Origin: a virus
Strand: one strand, 5' to 3'
IMG/VR virus record: IMGVR_UViG_3300024262_000160
Location: 1 to 31,095 of that record
DNA: 31,095 bases
Part shown: in pieces, positions 6,534 through 12,951 of the stretch
Layout: each line of letters opens with the position of its first letter
Numbering within the stretch: position 1 is the first letter of the stretch
Notes under the pieces: generated by a model
What the model saw: only the letters and a program-made list of their open reading frames with translations
What the model was told of the DNA's origin: nothing
Database searches by the model: none
Position numbers and translations under genes: made by a program

Positions 6534-6716
6534 ATGGAAAAAAAGACCAAATTAAATGACATAAAACATACAATTAGATTCGCTCAAGACGAGCCCTGGG
6601 ATTGGGATATGCCTAAGGAAGGGCTTTATATTCCCGAGGATAAATATAAACTACCTAAGAGAGAGAAATATTTCATTGATAAGGCGCTTGTTGAAATCAA
6701 TGCTAAACTAAAATAA
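6534..6716 (+). CDS. Small hypothetical protein of the plus-strand island (60 aa)
   Basis: ATG at 6534 is the first start after the control region. The sequence is charged with an aromatic patch (EPWDWDMPKEGLYIPEDKY, about residues 20-38) and a Lys-rich end. No domain is known. The ribosome site is weak (GGG about 12 nt upstream). It is divergent from the HTH regulator, so probably controlled by the shared operator region. Confidence 0.55.
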   Translation: MEKKTKLNDIKHTIRFAQDEPWDWDMPKEGLYIPEDKYKLPKREKYFIDKALVEINAKLK

Positions 6717-6726
6717 GATATATTAT

Positions 6727-6924
6727 ATGGATAATGTATATCGAATCAATTCATTAGAGTTTGAAGACTGGTACAAGGCCCATTATTACTGTGAAGTGAA
6801 AGAAATCAAACTTAAAAACAACCTCTCCTGTTACAAGTGTGAAACCTGTAATGATCTATATTTTGATAGAGACCAATTTTGCGATAAATGCAAGCGTGAA
6901 TATGGCACTTGCTCATGTGATTAA
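6727..6924 (+). CDS. Cys-rich zinc-ribbon-like protein (65 aa)
   Basis: Eight Cys in 65 residues: C22, C35, C38, C41, C52, C55, C62 and C64, including CYKCETC and CDKC pairs spaced like a zinc ribbon, and a final CSCD. The N-terminus is aromatic (FEDWYKAHYYCE). Proteins like this can bind nucleic acid or RNA polymerase. The role here is unknown; position next to the repressor region suggests early or immunity-linked expression. Confidence 0.6.
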   Translation: MDNVYRINSLEFEDWYKAHYYCEVKEIKLKNNLSCYKCETCNDLYFDRDQFCDKCKREYGTCSCD

Positions 6925-7006
6925 TATTAAGATGTTCAAAAAGATACCTAAGTAATTTGCTTTAAATGACCCAAATATAATTTCAGTGTAAAATTAGACC
7001 ATCAGT

Positions 7007-7027
7007 TAATAACTAATAACTAATAAC
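7007..7027. repeat. Three perfect tandem copies of TAATAAC
   Basis: The 7-bp unit occurs at 7007-7013, 7014-7020 and 7021-7027, ending 14 nt before the ATG of the membrane peptide. The 117-nt gap 6925-7041 holds no other feature that I can see. Copy number could change by slippage. Confidence 0.85.
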
Positions 7028-7041
7028 TTGTGGTTTATATT

Positions 7042-7131
7042 ATGAAGAAAAAAAATACTGAATTATTCACAGATTTAATTACTACCAGTTTGGTACTAAT
7101 AACTATATTGATTATTTTTGCAGAATTATGA
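7042..7131 (+). CDS. 29-residue single-pass membrane peptide
   Basis: ATG at 7042 gives MKKKNTELFTDL followed by a hydrophobic stretch of about 14 residues (LVLITILIIFAEL at the end). The TGA overlaps the next ATG (ATGA at 7128-7131), which suggests a translated ORF coupled to the following gene. The start has only a weak ribosome site. Possible small holin-like, antiholin or superinfection-related peptide; no homology can be judged at this length. Confidence 0.45.
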   Translation: MKKKNTELFTDLITTSLVLITILIIFAEL

Positions 7132-7346
7132 ATGATAAAGACGACAATTTATTAGAATTTACTTTAACTCACTATGAGAATCCTTATTATAAAGATTCTG
7201 TAGAGGCAAGGCTTTGCCATCTATTAACCCTAGTAAGAGAACATGAACATTATCCTAATTATTTATCATTAGTGGAAATAAAACTAAGTGAAGCATTGTT
7301 TTGGTATGCTGAATATCTCGAAATGATTGATGAAGACAATGAATAA
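7128..7346 (+). CDS. Small acidic hypothetical protein (72 aa)
   Basis: ATG at 7128 is coupled by ATGA to the membrane peptide. The protein is acidic with a His/Tyr-rich centre (REHEHYPNYLSLVEIK) and an acidic end (EMIDEDNE). No domain recognised. Its stop is directly adjacent to the stop of the convergent late lipoprotein gene, with no terminator between. Confidence 0.55.
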   Translation: MNDKDDNLLEFTLTHYENPYYKDSVEARLCHLLTLVREHEHYPNYLSLVEIKLSEALFWYAEYLEMIDEDNE

Positions 7347-7628
7347 TTAGAAACAATAAGCTTCAGGCACAACTATAAATTGACCATACTCGAAAAATTT
7401 CCATTCTTTATTAATATCAATTTCAGTTATGGTGCATTTCCTATCTTCACCGGATTTCTTCTTACATTTTCTATGATAAATAATGCCTTCTTTCTCGCTG
7501 AAGTCATACCAAGTTTTATCTTTAGCTCTTGGTGGAGACTTCTTCGATAACCGTCCTAGAGAACAACTTGATAACACCATTCCAAACAAGAATATCATCA
7601 TGATCGCGGTCAGGTCTTGCTTTCTCAC
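7347..7628 (-). CDS. Lipoprotein, possible outer-membrane spanin subunit (93 aa)
   Basis: The GTG start at 7628 is backed by GAAGG six nt upstream. Residues 1-22 form a lipoprotein signal peptide: basic MRKQ, hydrophobic core, and lipobox LSSC with the lipidated Cys at 22. A short basic, Pro-containing linker (KKSPPRAK) follows, then a small beta-like domain with three further Cys. It begins inside the gene upstream (overlap of 107 nt in another frame) and is last in the lysis region, a layout like Rz1 genes. The overlapping partner lacks a membrane anchor, so the spanin idea is only partly supported. Confidence 0.68.
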   Translation of the reverse strand: MRKQDLTAIMMIFLFGMVLSSCSLGRLSKKSPPRAKDKTWYDFSEKEGIIYHRKCKKKSGEDRKCTITEIDINKEWKFFEYGQFIVVPEAYCF

Positions 7629-7752
7629 TTTCTACCTTCTTTATAAACTCTCGCAACTTATCGTAGCGATTATCATTGTGAGCTTTTAATGCCTCTCTTA
7701 AGACACCAGCAAACTCTTTACCAGCGCCTATAATAAGATTTGGATCTATCAT
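7522..7752 (-). CDS. Small charged hypothetical protein of the lysis region (76 aa)
   Basis: ATG at 7752 is immediately after the stop of the holin-like gene. Residues 1-25 (MIDPNLIIGAGKEFAGVLRE) are mildly hydrophobic but not a convincing membrane segment; residues 26-60 are highly charged helix. The last 35 codons overlap the lipoprotein gene in another frame. An inner-membrane spanin would be expected here by position but would need an N-terminal anchor that is not evident. Confidence 0.55.
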   Translation of the reverse strand: MIDPNLIIGAGKEFAGVLREALKAHNDNRYDKLREFIKKVESEKARPDRDHDDILVWNGVIKLFSRTVIEEVSTKS

Positions 7753-8019
7753 TTACTCTTCTTTTTTAGGTAGCTTAATTGATGCAAACCAATCGATAAA
7801 AAATACAACTGTTTTATATGCTTTATGCTCTAACATTTTAGCGTAAAATTCATCATCTTTTTGGCTAGGAGTAAGATCAACTACACCTTTAAAGATTGTC
7901 ATTAGCGGTTTGAAAAATAATCTGAAAGATCCCATGACTAGAAGTATAGTAAATAACCATGTGTATTGTGCTGCATATTGTACTAAGAATGGTTGAATAA
8001 ATGCCATTGCCGCTTCCAT
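7753..8019 (-). CDS. Holin-like membrane protein (88 aa)
   Basis: Residues about 18-38 (YTWLFTILLVMGSFRLFF) are a strong membrane segment, with a second weaker hydrophobic stretch around 70-80 (TVVFFIDWFASI) and a basic C-terminus (KLPKKEE). Size, charged tail and position between the peptidase and the lipoprotein genes suit a holin or lysis-linked membrane protein. A second in-frame ATG at residue 5 could give a two-start product, as in some holins. Function by context only. Confidence 0.6.
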   Translation of the reverse strand: MEAAMAFIQPFLVQYAAQYTWLFTILLVMGSFRLFFKPLMTIFKGVVDLTPSQKDDEFYAKMLEHKAYKTVVFFIDWFASIKLPKKEE

Positions 8020-8033
8020 AAAAAATTCCTTGG

Positions 8034-8453
8034 TTAATATTTAATTTTTATAGAGGCAATTAGGTCACCCCTGTTTGTTATAGGTTTAATTCTGACACGC
8101 GCATCGATTCTTGCCAAATCTTTTTTGCTCATAGTCAAGGAATTACGCCCAGCACCAGCAGCCTCAATCATGTATTTTTCATCTAAAGCTATCGCGACAT
8201 GCGTTAAGTGTTTATCACTTCCACCAAAAAATAATAAACAATCTGCTGATGGTTCACATGATTCAAATTTCTTACTTAGCGCCCAGTTATAAATCGTTTG
8301 AGCTGTCATATCAGGAAGGGTAACACCAACGTCATGCAAACTTTTTAGAACCAAACCTGAGCAATCTAACCCATCATAGTTGTTGCCTGCCCAGATATAC
8401 GGCGTGCCTATGTACTGAAATGCCATTAAGGATAATAGAGTTTTTAAAATCAT
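8034..8453 (-). CDS. NlpC/P60 cell-wall peptidase, likely endolysin (139 aa)
   Basis: The NlpC/P60 core is clear: YIGTPYIWAG (14-23), catalytic Cys31 in LDCSGLV, catalytic His85 in THVAIAL, and the third-position segment MIEAAGAG (95-102). Such enzymes cut peptide bonds in peptidoglycan stem peptides. At 139 residues it is a bare catalytic domain with no binding module. Position next to a holin-like gene supports an endolysin. A tail-associated peptidase is the alternative, since NlpC/P60 proteins also occur in tail tips, and the previous genes are structural. Confidence 0.85.
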   Translation of the reverse strand: MILKTLLSLMAFQYIGTPYIWAGNNYDGLDCSGLVLKSLHDVGVTLPDMTAQTIYNWALSKKFESCEPSADCLLFFGGSDKHLTHVAIALDEKYMIEAAGAGRNSLTMSKKDLARIDARVRIKPITNRGDLIASIKIKY

Positions 8454-8462
8454 ATAATTCCA

Positions 8463-8666
8463 TTAAACATTATTCTCGAATAATTGTACTATAGAATTTT
8501 TGGTAGCCACAAATGTTATGGTCTCACCTGCATCATAGAAATCTTTTATGACAACAAAACCTGTTGTATCGACACTATCTACTTCAGCATAAGAATTAGC
8601 GGGCACAACAAAATTAGATGAAAGACGAAATGTGCGCGTATTATAATCGCCATAACTGTCACTCAT
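8463..8666 (-). CDS. Small beta-rich virion-like protein (67 aa)
   Basis: ATG at 8666 overlaps the end of the previous gene by 4 nt. It contains FVVPANSYAEVD (about 19-30) and YDAGETITFVA (about 44-54), the same two motifs in the same order as in the two genes just upstream, so the three look like paralogues. The fold is probably a small beta-sandwich. Late-operon position suggests a virion or tail-tip accessory; no function is assigned. Confidence 0.6.
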   Translation of the reverse strand: MSDSYGDYNTRTFRLSSNFVVPANSYAEVDSVDTTGFVVIKDFYDAGETITFVATKNSIVQLFENNV

Positions 8667-8875
8667 GGTAAGTCATATTCCTTTACTATGTATGAAAGTC
8701 CGCCTACTGATGGAACGGTATCACCTGCTTTATATGCTACAGGATAAGTAAAATTTAAAAAAACTGGATTATTTTCTATGAAAAGCAAAACATACTTACC
8801 TGCTGAAACAACAAATGGAAGTGATGGTTTGTTAACTGTATCAGGGTTAATTGAAATATTTGCATATTGGCTCAT
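8663..8875 (-). CDS. Small beta-rich virion-like protein (70 aa)
   Basis: Overlaps both neighbours by 4 nt. It has FVVSAGKYVLLFI (about 21-33) and YKAGDTVPSV (about 48-57), matching the motif pair of the flanking small proteins. It probably belongs to the same beta-sandwich family. No signal peptide or Cys. Confidence 0.6.
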   Translation of the reverse strand: MSQYANISINPDTVNKPSLPFVVSAGKYVLLFIENNPVFLNFTYPVAYKAGDTVPSVGGLSYIVKEYDLP

Positions 8876-9267
8876 AGTGAATACTCTAAGACAACTGCAT
8901 CTAATTCAACGTCAGTTGTTCCACCAGTACCTGTGCCGACTGAATAGGAAATAGTATCACCTGCATACATAGGAACGCCTAAAGCTAAACTATCACTAAG
9001 CGTAGCGCCTCCGCTGTTGCCACTAACCGGATTCCATCTTTCAAAAAAATTACCAATATTGCCTTGAACTATTGCAGTACCTACTCCAAATGTGAATGTA
9101 ATTTTTGAAGCTACACCAGATGCAGGATTTCCTAATAATATCTCCTGAACATACACAACAGATCTTCTCCCTGCTGGGACAGTATAAGATGTTGCAGAGG
9201 ATGCTGGAGTCGTATCATTTACACTTATTTTTACTACGTTTATTATTTGGTCAACAAATGTTGTCAT
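8872..9267 (-). CDS. Beta-rich virion-like protein (131 aa)
   Basis: Contains YTVPAGRRSVVYVQE (about 28-42) and MYAGDTISYSVGTGTGG (about 100-116). This is the pattern of a small jelly-roll-like domain seen in phage tail and fibre accessories: a VPAG turn, a beta core, then AGDTIS. It overlaps the next gene by 4 nt. It is the longest of three related proteins here and could be the ancestral copy. Receptor-binding or tail-tip decoration is possible. Confidence 0.62.
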   Translation of the reverse strand: MTTFVDQIINVVKISVNDTTPASSATSYTVPAGRRSVVYVQEILLGNPASGVASKITFTFGVGTAIVQGNIGNFFERWNPVSGNSGGATLSDSLALGVPMYAGDTISYSVGTGTGGTTDVELDAVVLEYSL

Positions 9268-9270
9268 AAT

Positions 9271-9813
9271 TTATACCGTATATGGTCTATAGTGAATATT
9301 AATAGTCAAATCTCTAGCACTCAATGCATTACCGTCAACATCAATTCTTAAAGCATCGCCTTGGTTTAATAATCTATTGGCCGCAGATGCAAAAGTTGGC
9401 AGTGTAATACCTGTACCACCGCTTGAACTTACATCTAAATAATTTGTATAAAAAGAAATTCCATTAGCAGCTGCTGAAGTTATAGATAATTTTGTACTTA
9501 ATATCGTACCATTATCTGTCGAACCTGTGATTGAATGGATATCAACAGTAGTTGTACCACTCAACCCCGAAACTCTAATATATCCGCTTATTCCAACTAT
9601 TTCAGAATCCCAAATCAAACCTCGCGAACCATCTTCACCACCATTAAGCTTTCTAAATGCACCCAGAAACTTAAAATCAAAGGCCTTATTACTTCTCGCT
9701 GCAATTAGATTTGAGACAGCACCGACTCTTGTTAGCGTGGATTCTGATATAGAAGCATTGAAATTAACTTCTTCTTGCTGGATTATGTTTAATGCTTCCG
9801 CTATTTTTGTCAT
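9271..9813 (-). CDS. Putative tail-associated structural protein (180 aa)
   Basis: ATG at 9813, ten nt after the large tail protein ends. The N-terminus is helical (about 1-45). The rest is Gly/Ser/Thr-rich beta sequence, including a GVSGYIRVSGL-like stretch and a block on hydrogen-bonding strands up to NIHYRPYTV. The composition suits a tail or fibre protein. No named family recognised. Confidence 0.55.
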   Translation of the reverse strand: MTKIAEALNIIQQEEVNFNASISESTLTRVGAVSNLIAARSNKAFDFKFLGAFRKLNGGEDGSRGLIWDSEIVGISGYIRVSGLSGTTTVDIHSITGSTDNGTILSTKLSITSAAANGISFYTNYLDVSSSGGTGITLPTFASAANRLLNQGDALRIDVDGNALSARDLTINIHYRPYTV

Positions 9814-9822
9814 CGCATTCCT

Positions 9823-12267
9823 TTACAAATACAAATAAGGATCACCATTATCAGTGTAACCAATCCTATCTATTAAGTCAGTTCCTGTAGGAGTAAAACC
9901 CATATCCTCAACTGTAATAGATGTACCTGTTATGTCAATTATTTCTACTTCCCCTGAATCTTTCGTGAAATCTTCAGAATGAATCCTGATTACCATTTCT
10001 TCTAATAGTTCACTGGGATCAACAACCGTAAAAACTGTAGAGGAAATGCCTGCTAAAACAGTTAATTGCCTGTTGAATGATCCATGTATAGATTTAGTCA
10101 AACTATTAATGGATGAAGAAGACTCATCATAGTCAGAAGGCTCCACTATATAATCAACACCAGGCGCTAAGCTTAATGTATCTACGATCATAGTATTTAC
10201 TTGATCGTCTCTAAATCCTATAAAAGTTGTTTCTTCATTGTAAATGAAATCTTTTGAACGAACTCTAACTCTTTCACCAATAAGACGCTGCCATTTCTCA
10301 TTCTCTTCATCTAACAAACTAGTTGAATATGACCTTTTCAGTGGGATATTTGTAGTAGTAGCGCCTGTCGCTGTATCAGAGGCAGGTGCTATCACGATAT
10401 ATCTACCGTCAACATTATAGATTGAATTAACTAGAAGTAATTTAACTTCACCAGTTTTTAAGTTCATTTGACGGTTAAATATTTGCATAACCTTTGGTTC
10501 GAAGTTTCTGGTACCATTTTCTGTATTAGCTATATTTAAATTAGTTCCATCAAAAACAACAGCATCTCTAAGATCAAGGTTGAAACTATCCCTATAGTTA
10601 ACAAAAACCTCCATTGATTCAGCCCCAAATCTATATCTTTGAAGTAGCCTCTCGGAAATGCTTTGAATTAATGCTCTATTAGCAACTGTGTCTTTTAATC
10701 CAGGTGCTTCTATAGTCAGTACTTTATTTGGGACTTTAATTCTATTGGTAGAATCAGAACTCTGGGTTATTTCACCACCTAAAAACTTATCCTCTAATAC
10801 ATCAGGATTAAATTTATAAACAATCGCATTATAGAAGTGATCGTTTATGCTTCTTTTTAAAACTATGCTTTCAGGTCTTTCAATATTGGATGCATTCAAT
10901 ACAGGCGCTAGATTAGTTACTACAGGAGGCGCTAAAAATACTGCGCTAGTTCTACCTTTTCTAATAGTCGACAATATACCCGATGGAAATAATATTTTAC
11001 TTGATATGAAGTCTTCACCAGCTACAGTGTCTTTAACTAACAAATCATAATCGACAAAAAAACTTGAGTTAGTACTAGCTATAGATTGGAATTGTTTTAC
11101 ATCTATAAACTTTGGTTTTATTCCAAAGCCTGCAACAGCTCCACCACTAACAGGTAAAGTATTATATTGGGACTTAAAACTAGCTAAAGCAGTATTGCCA
11201 GTGTCAGTAACTAACGTACTCGTTACCAATATATAAGATCCCGAATCAGTAACACCAAAGCCTGAGATAACAGCATCTATTACATCATTAGAAGGATTAT
11301 CAGCACCAGTAATAGTTAAAGTATCACCTTCAGTTATTCCATACTCATCTTCTATGTTATTTATCCCTGGGAATAAAATAGAATTTTGTATAAATAATGA
11401 AGGCGTTAATTGGTTAAAGGCGCTAACACTCAAGCTATCTATATAAGTAGCTTCAGAGTTAGATAACATAAGTTTCAATGCCATACTTATTGGATTGCCA
11501 GTCAGCCTATAAAAGCTTTCTATTTCGTCATTGTCGCTATGGGATACGGCAGTAGTTCCAAGTGAACCCCTAATAACCGTGAAACTTGTAGCTCCAGGTA
11601 CAGCGGTTACCTCTAATAGTTCATCGCCTATTCTAATATAACTTTGAAGTATATCAACAGGTGGAATAAAATTAGTGGTTGAATCAACTACCACAGTAGT
11701 AACACTGCTATTTATTAATCCATTTAAAGCATTGTTGTATTTTATGAATATTTCATTTTGTCTAAACTTCTCAGGAGAGCTAATAGATAACTTAACTAAT
11801 CCAGCAGGAAAACTAATGTCATCTATAATACCTATAAATATTCGTGTAGCATCCTCTGGGAAAGCACCTCCTTGGAATGATATGTAAATTTGTGCTTCTC
11901 TTCCAAGCATATCGTCTACTATATTGCCTGGTCTAAACTTCTCAGATAATAAAGAATTTTTATCAATCAAATTCACTGAAAATCTACTAATAGCATTAGG
12001 TAGTCCATCTTCAATATTAACTTGTGAACTTATTTGAGTGGTGGTTCCTTCTAATGAAATATAATCAAGAGACTCATTAGCTGTTATTAAACCATCATAA
12101 GACAATCCAGGAGCATCGTAAAATAAACCTGTATCATATTTAGGTATGACTTTTACATCTACTGCACCAAAGCAATCAGTGAATCCGTCTATCTTTAGAA
12201 TAATCTGTTGTTGCAGATTTGTTCTTTTCGATAATGCCTTAGTAGTTTTAGTTATTTCTATGGCCAT
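9823..12267 (-). CDS. Large tail protein, probably tail-tip/hub (814 aa)
   Basis: The second-largest protein in the window. Around residues 215-245 it carries a segment of form IRIGDELLEVTAVPG followed by VIRGSLGTTAVSH, a recurrent domain of phage tail-tip proteins (DELLxV then RGxxGTxAxxH). The rest is beta-rich with repeated modules, and a VNYRDSFNLDLRDAVVFD block near the middle is typical of baseplate-hub folds. Gene order after tape measure and distal-tail genes supports a tail-tip role. The exact counterpart (gpJ- or Tal-like) cannot be fixed by eye. Confidence 0.68.
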   Translation of the reverse strand: MAIEITKTTKALSKRTNLQQQIILKIDGFTDCFGAVDVKVIPKYDTGLFYDAPGLSYDGLITANESLDYISLEGTTTQISSQVNIEDGLPNAISRFSVNLIDKNSLLSEKFRPGNIVDDMLGREAQIYISFQGGAFPEDATRIFIGIIDDISFPAGLVKLSISSPEKFRQNEIFIKYNNALNGLINSSVTTVVVDSTTNFIPPVDILQSYIRIGDELLEVTAVPGATSFTVIRGSLGTTAVSHSDNDEIESFYRLTGNPISMALKLMLSNSEATYIDSLSVSAFNQLTPSLFIQNSILFPGINNIEDEYGITEGDTLTITGADNPSNDVIDAVISGFGVTDSGSYILVTSTLVTDTGNTALASFKSQYNTLPVSGGAVAGFGIKPKFIDVKQFQSIASTNSSFFVDYDLLVKDTVAGEDFISSKILFPSGILSTIRKGRTSAVFLAPPVVTNLAPVLNASNIERPESIVLKRSINDHFYNAIVYKFNPDVLEDKFLGGEITQSSDSTNRIKVPNKVLTIEAPGLKDTVANRALIQSISERLLQRYRFGAESMEVFVNYRDSFNLDLRDAVVFDGTNLNIANTENGTRNFEPKVMQIFNRQMNLKTGEVKLLLVNSIYNVDGRYIVIAPASDTATGATTTNIPLKRSYSTSLLDEENEKWQRLIGERVRVRSKDFIYNEETTFIGFRDDQVNTMIVDTLSLAPGVDYIVEPSDYDESSSSINSLTKSIHGSFNRQLTVLAGISSTVFTVVDPSELLEEMVIRIHSEDFTKDSGEVEIIDITGTSITVEDMGFTPTGTDLIDRIGYTDNGDPYLYL

Positions 12268-12533
12268 TATTTAATCTTATTGAGGATAGCTTTTAAGTCA
12301 TGTTTAATTTCTTTTTGACCCTCTTTTAGGTATTCCATCTCTAATTTTAATAACTTTGTATCTTCATTTTTGGCAAACTTTTCTATGTTATTTTTCTTTT
12401 GATTAATTATCTTAGCTTCCACTATATCTATGACCTGTGCTTTAGTTGTAAATGATCCAAAATAAAAACATACTAATGCAGTAACAAGAGTTATTACAAC
12501 GCCAATTAATTTATCTTGAATCCTTGCTAACAT
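12267..12533 (-). CDS. Membrane-anchored coiled-coil protein (88 aa)
   Basis: A short basic N-terminus (MLARIQDK) precedes a strong membrane helix (residues 9-28, core GVVITLVTALVCFYFG). A long Lys/Glu-rich helical tail follows (about 35-88) with heptad leucines, likely a coiled coil. The topology resembles inner-membrane spanins and some holin-associated proteins, although it lies inside the tail genes, far from the lipoprotein. The stop overlaps the start of the large tail protein (1 nt). Role unknown. Confidence 0.62.
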   Translation of the reverse strand: MLARIQDKLIGVVITLVTALVCFYFGSFTTKAQVIDIVEAKIINQKKNNIEKFAKNEDTKLLKLEMEYLKEGQKEIKHDLKAILNKIK

Positions 12534-12535
12534 AA

Positions 12536-12937
12536 CTACTCCCTAATTACAGGCTCGTGAACAAGTAATGCAAAATTCAATTCTGCACAAGTATCATTTG
12601 CTTTATAAGCATAACCTTTTTCATCGAAGTAGCCCCTTAGTTTCTTGACACATTTATTTTCATTATGTCTTGCCATTGCCCTATCGTCTGCTAGCTTCTC
12701 ATGATACGAATACCTTTTAAGTTCAGAATTGTATTTCTGATTATCAACAAAACTTCTAAGGCTAGTACATTGCTCAGTCGTAAATTTCCCTGATGCACAA
12801 TCTGCCTCCATCTCAACACTAAAATCATTCGCTGCTTTTAATCTTTCCTCTGCAACAATATTCCCATCTACTTCTAATAGTGGACTCTTTGATGCAAATA
12901 CTGATGTGCTAATTAAAAATAAAACTAAAAATTTCAT
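12536..12937 (-). CDS. Secreted four-Cys hypothetical protein (133 aa)
   Basis: An N-terminal signal peptide is clear (MKFLVLFLISTSVFAS, cleavage likely after VFA). The mature part is helical, with a Cys pair in DCASGKFTTEQC, a third Cys in NKCVKK and a fourth in NDTCAEL, which could form two disulfides in the periplasm. It lies between the giant fibre and the membrane coiled-coil protein; the three form an exported cluster. Not recognised; may act on the host envelope during infection or lysis. Confidence 0.65.
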   Translation of the reverse strand: MKFLVLFLISTSVFASKSPLLEVDGNIVAEERLKAANDFSVEMEADCASGKFTTEQCTSLRSFVDNQKYNSELKRYSYHEKLADDRAMARHNENKCVKKLRGYFDEKGYAYKANDTCAELNFALLVHEPVIRE

Positions 12938-12951
12938 ATATCTTCCTTTGG

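Noticed and set aside
7483-7689. Plus-strand ORF opposite the lipoprotein region
   Set aside because: It overlaps two supported minus-strand genes, has no ribosome site and its hydrophobic end is a complement artefact.
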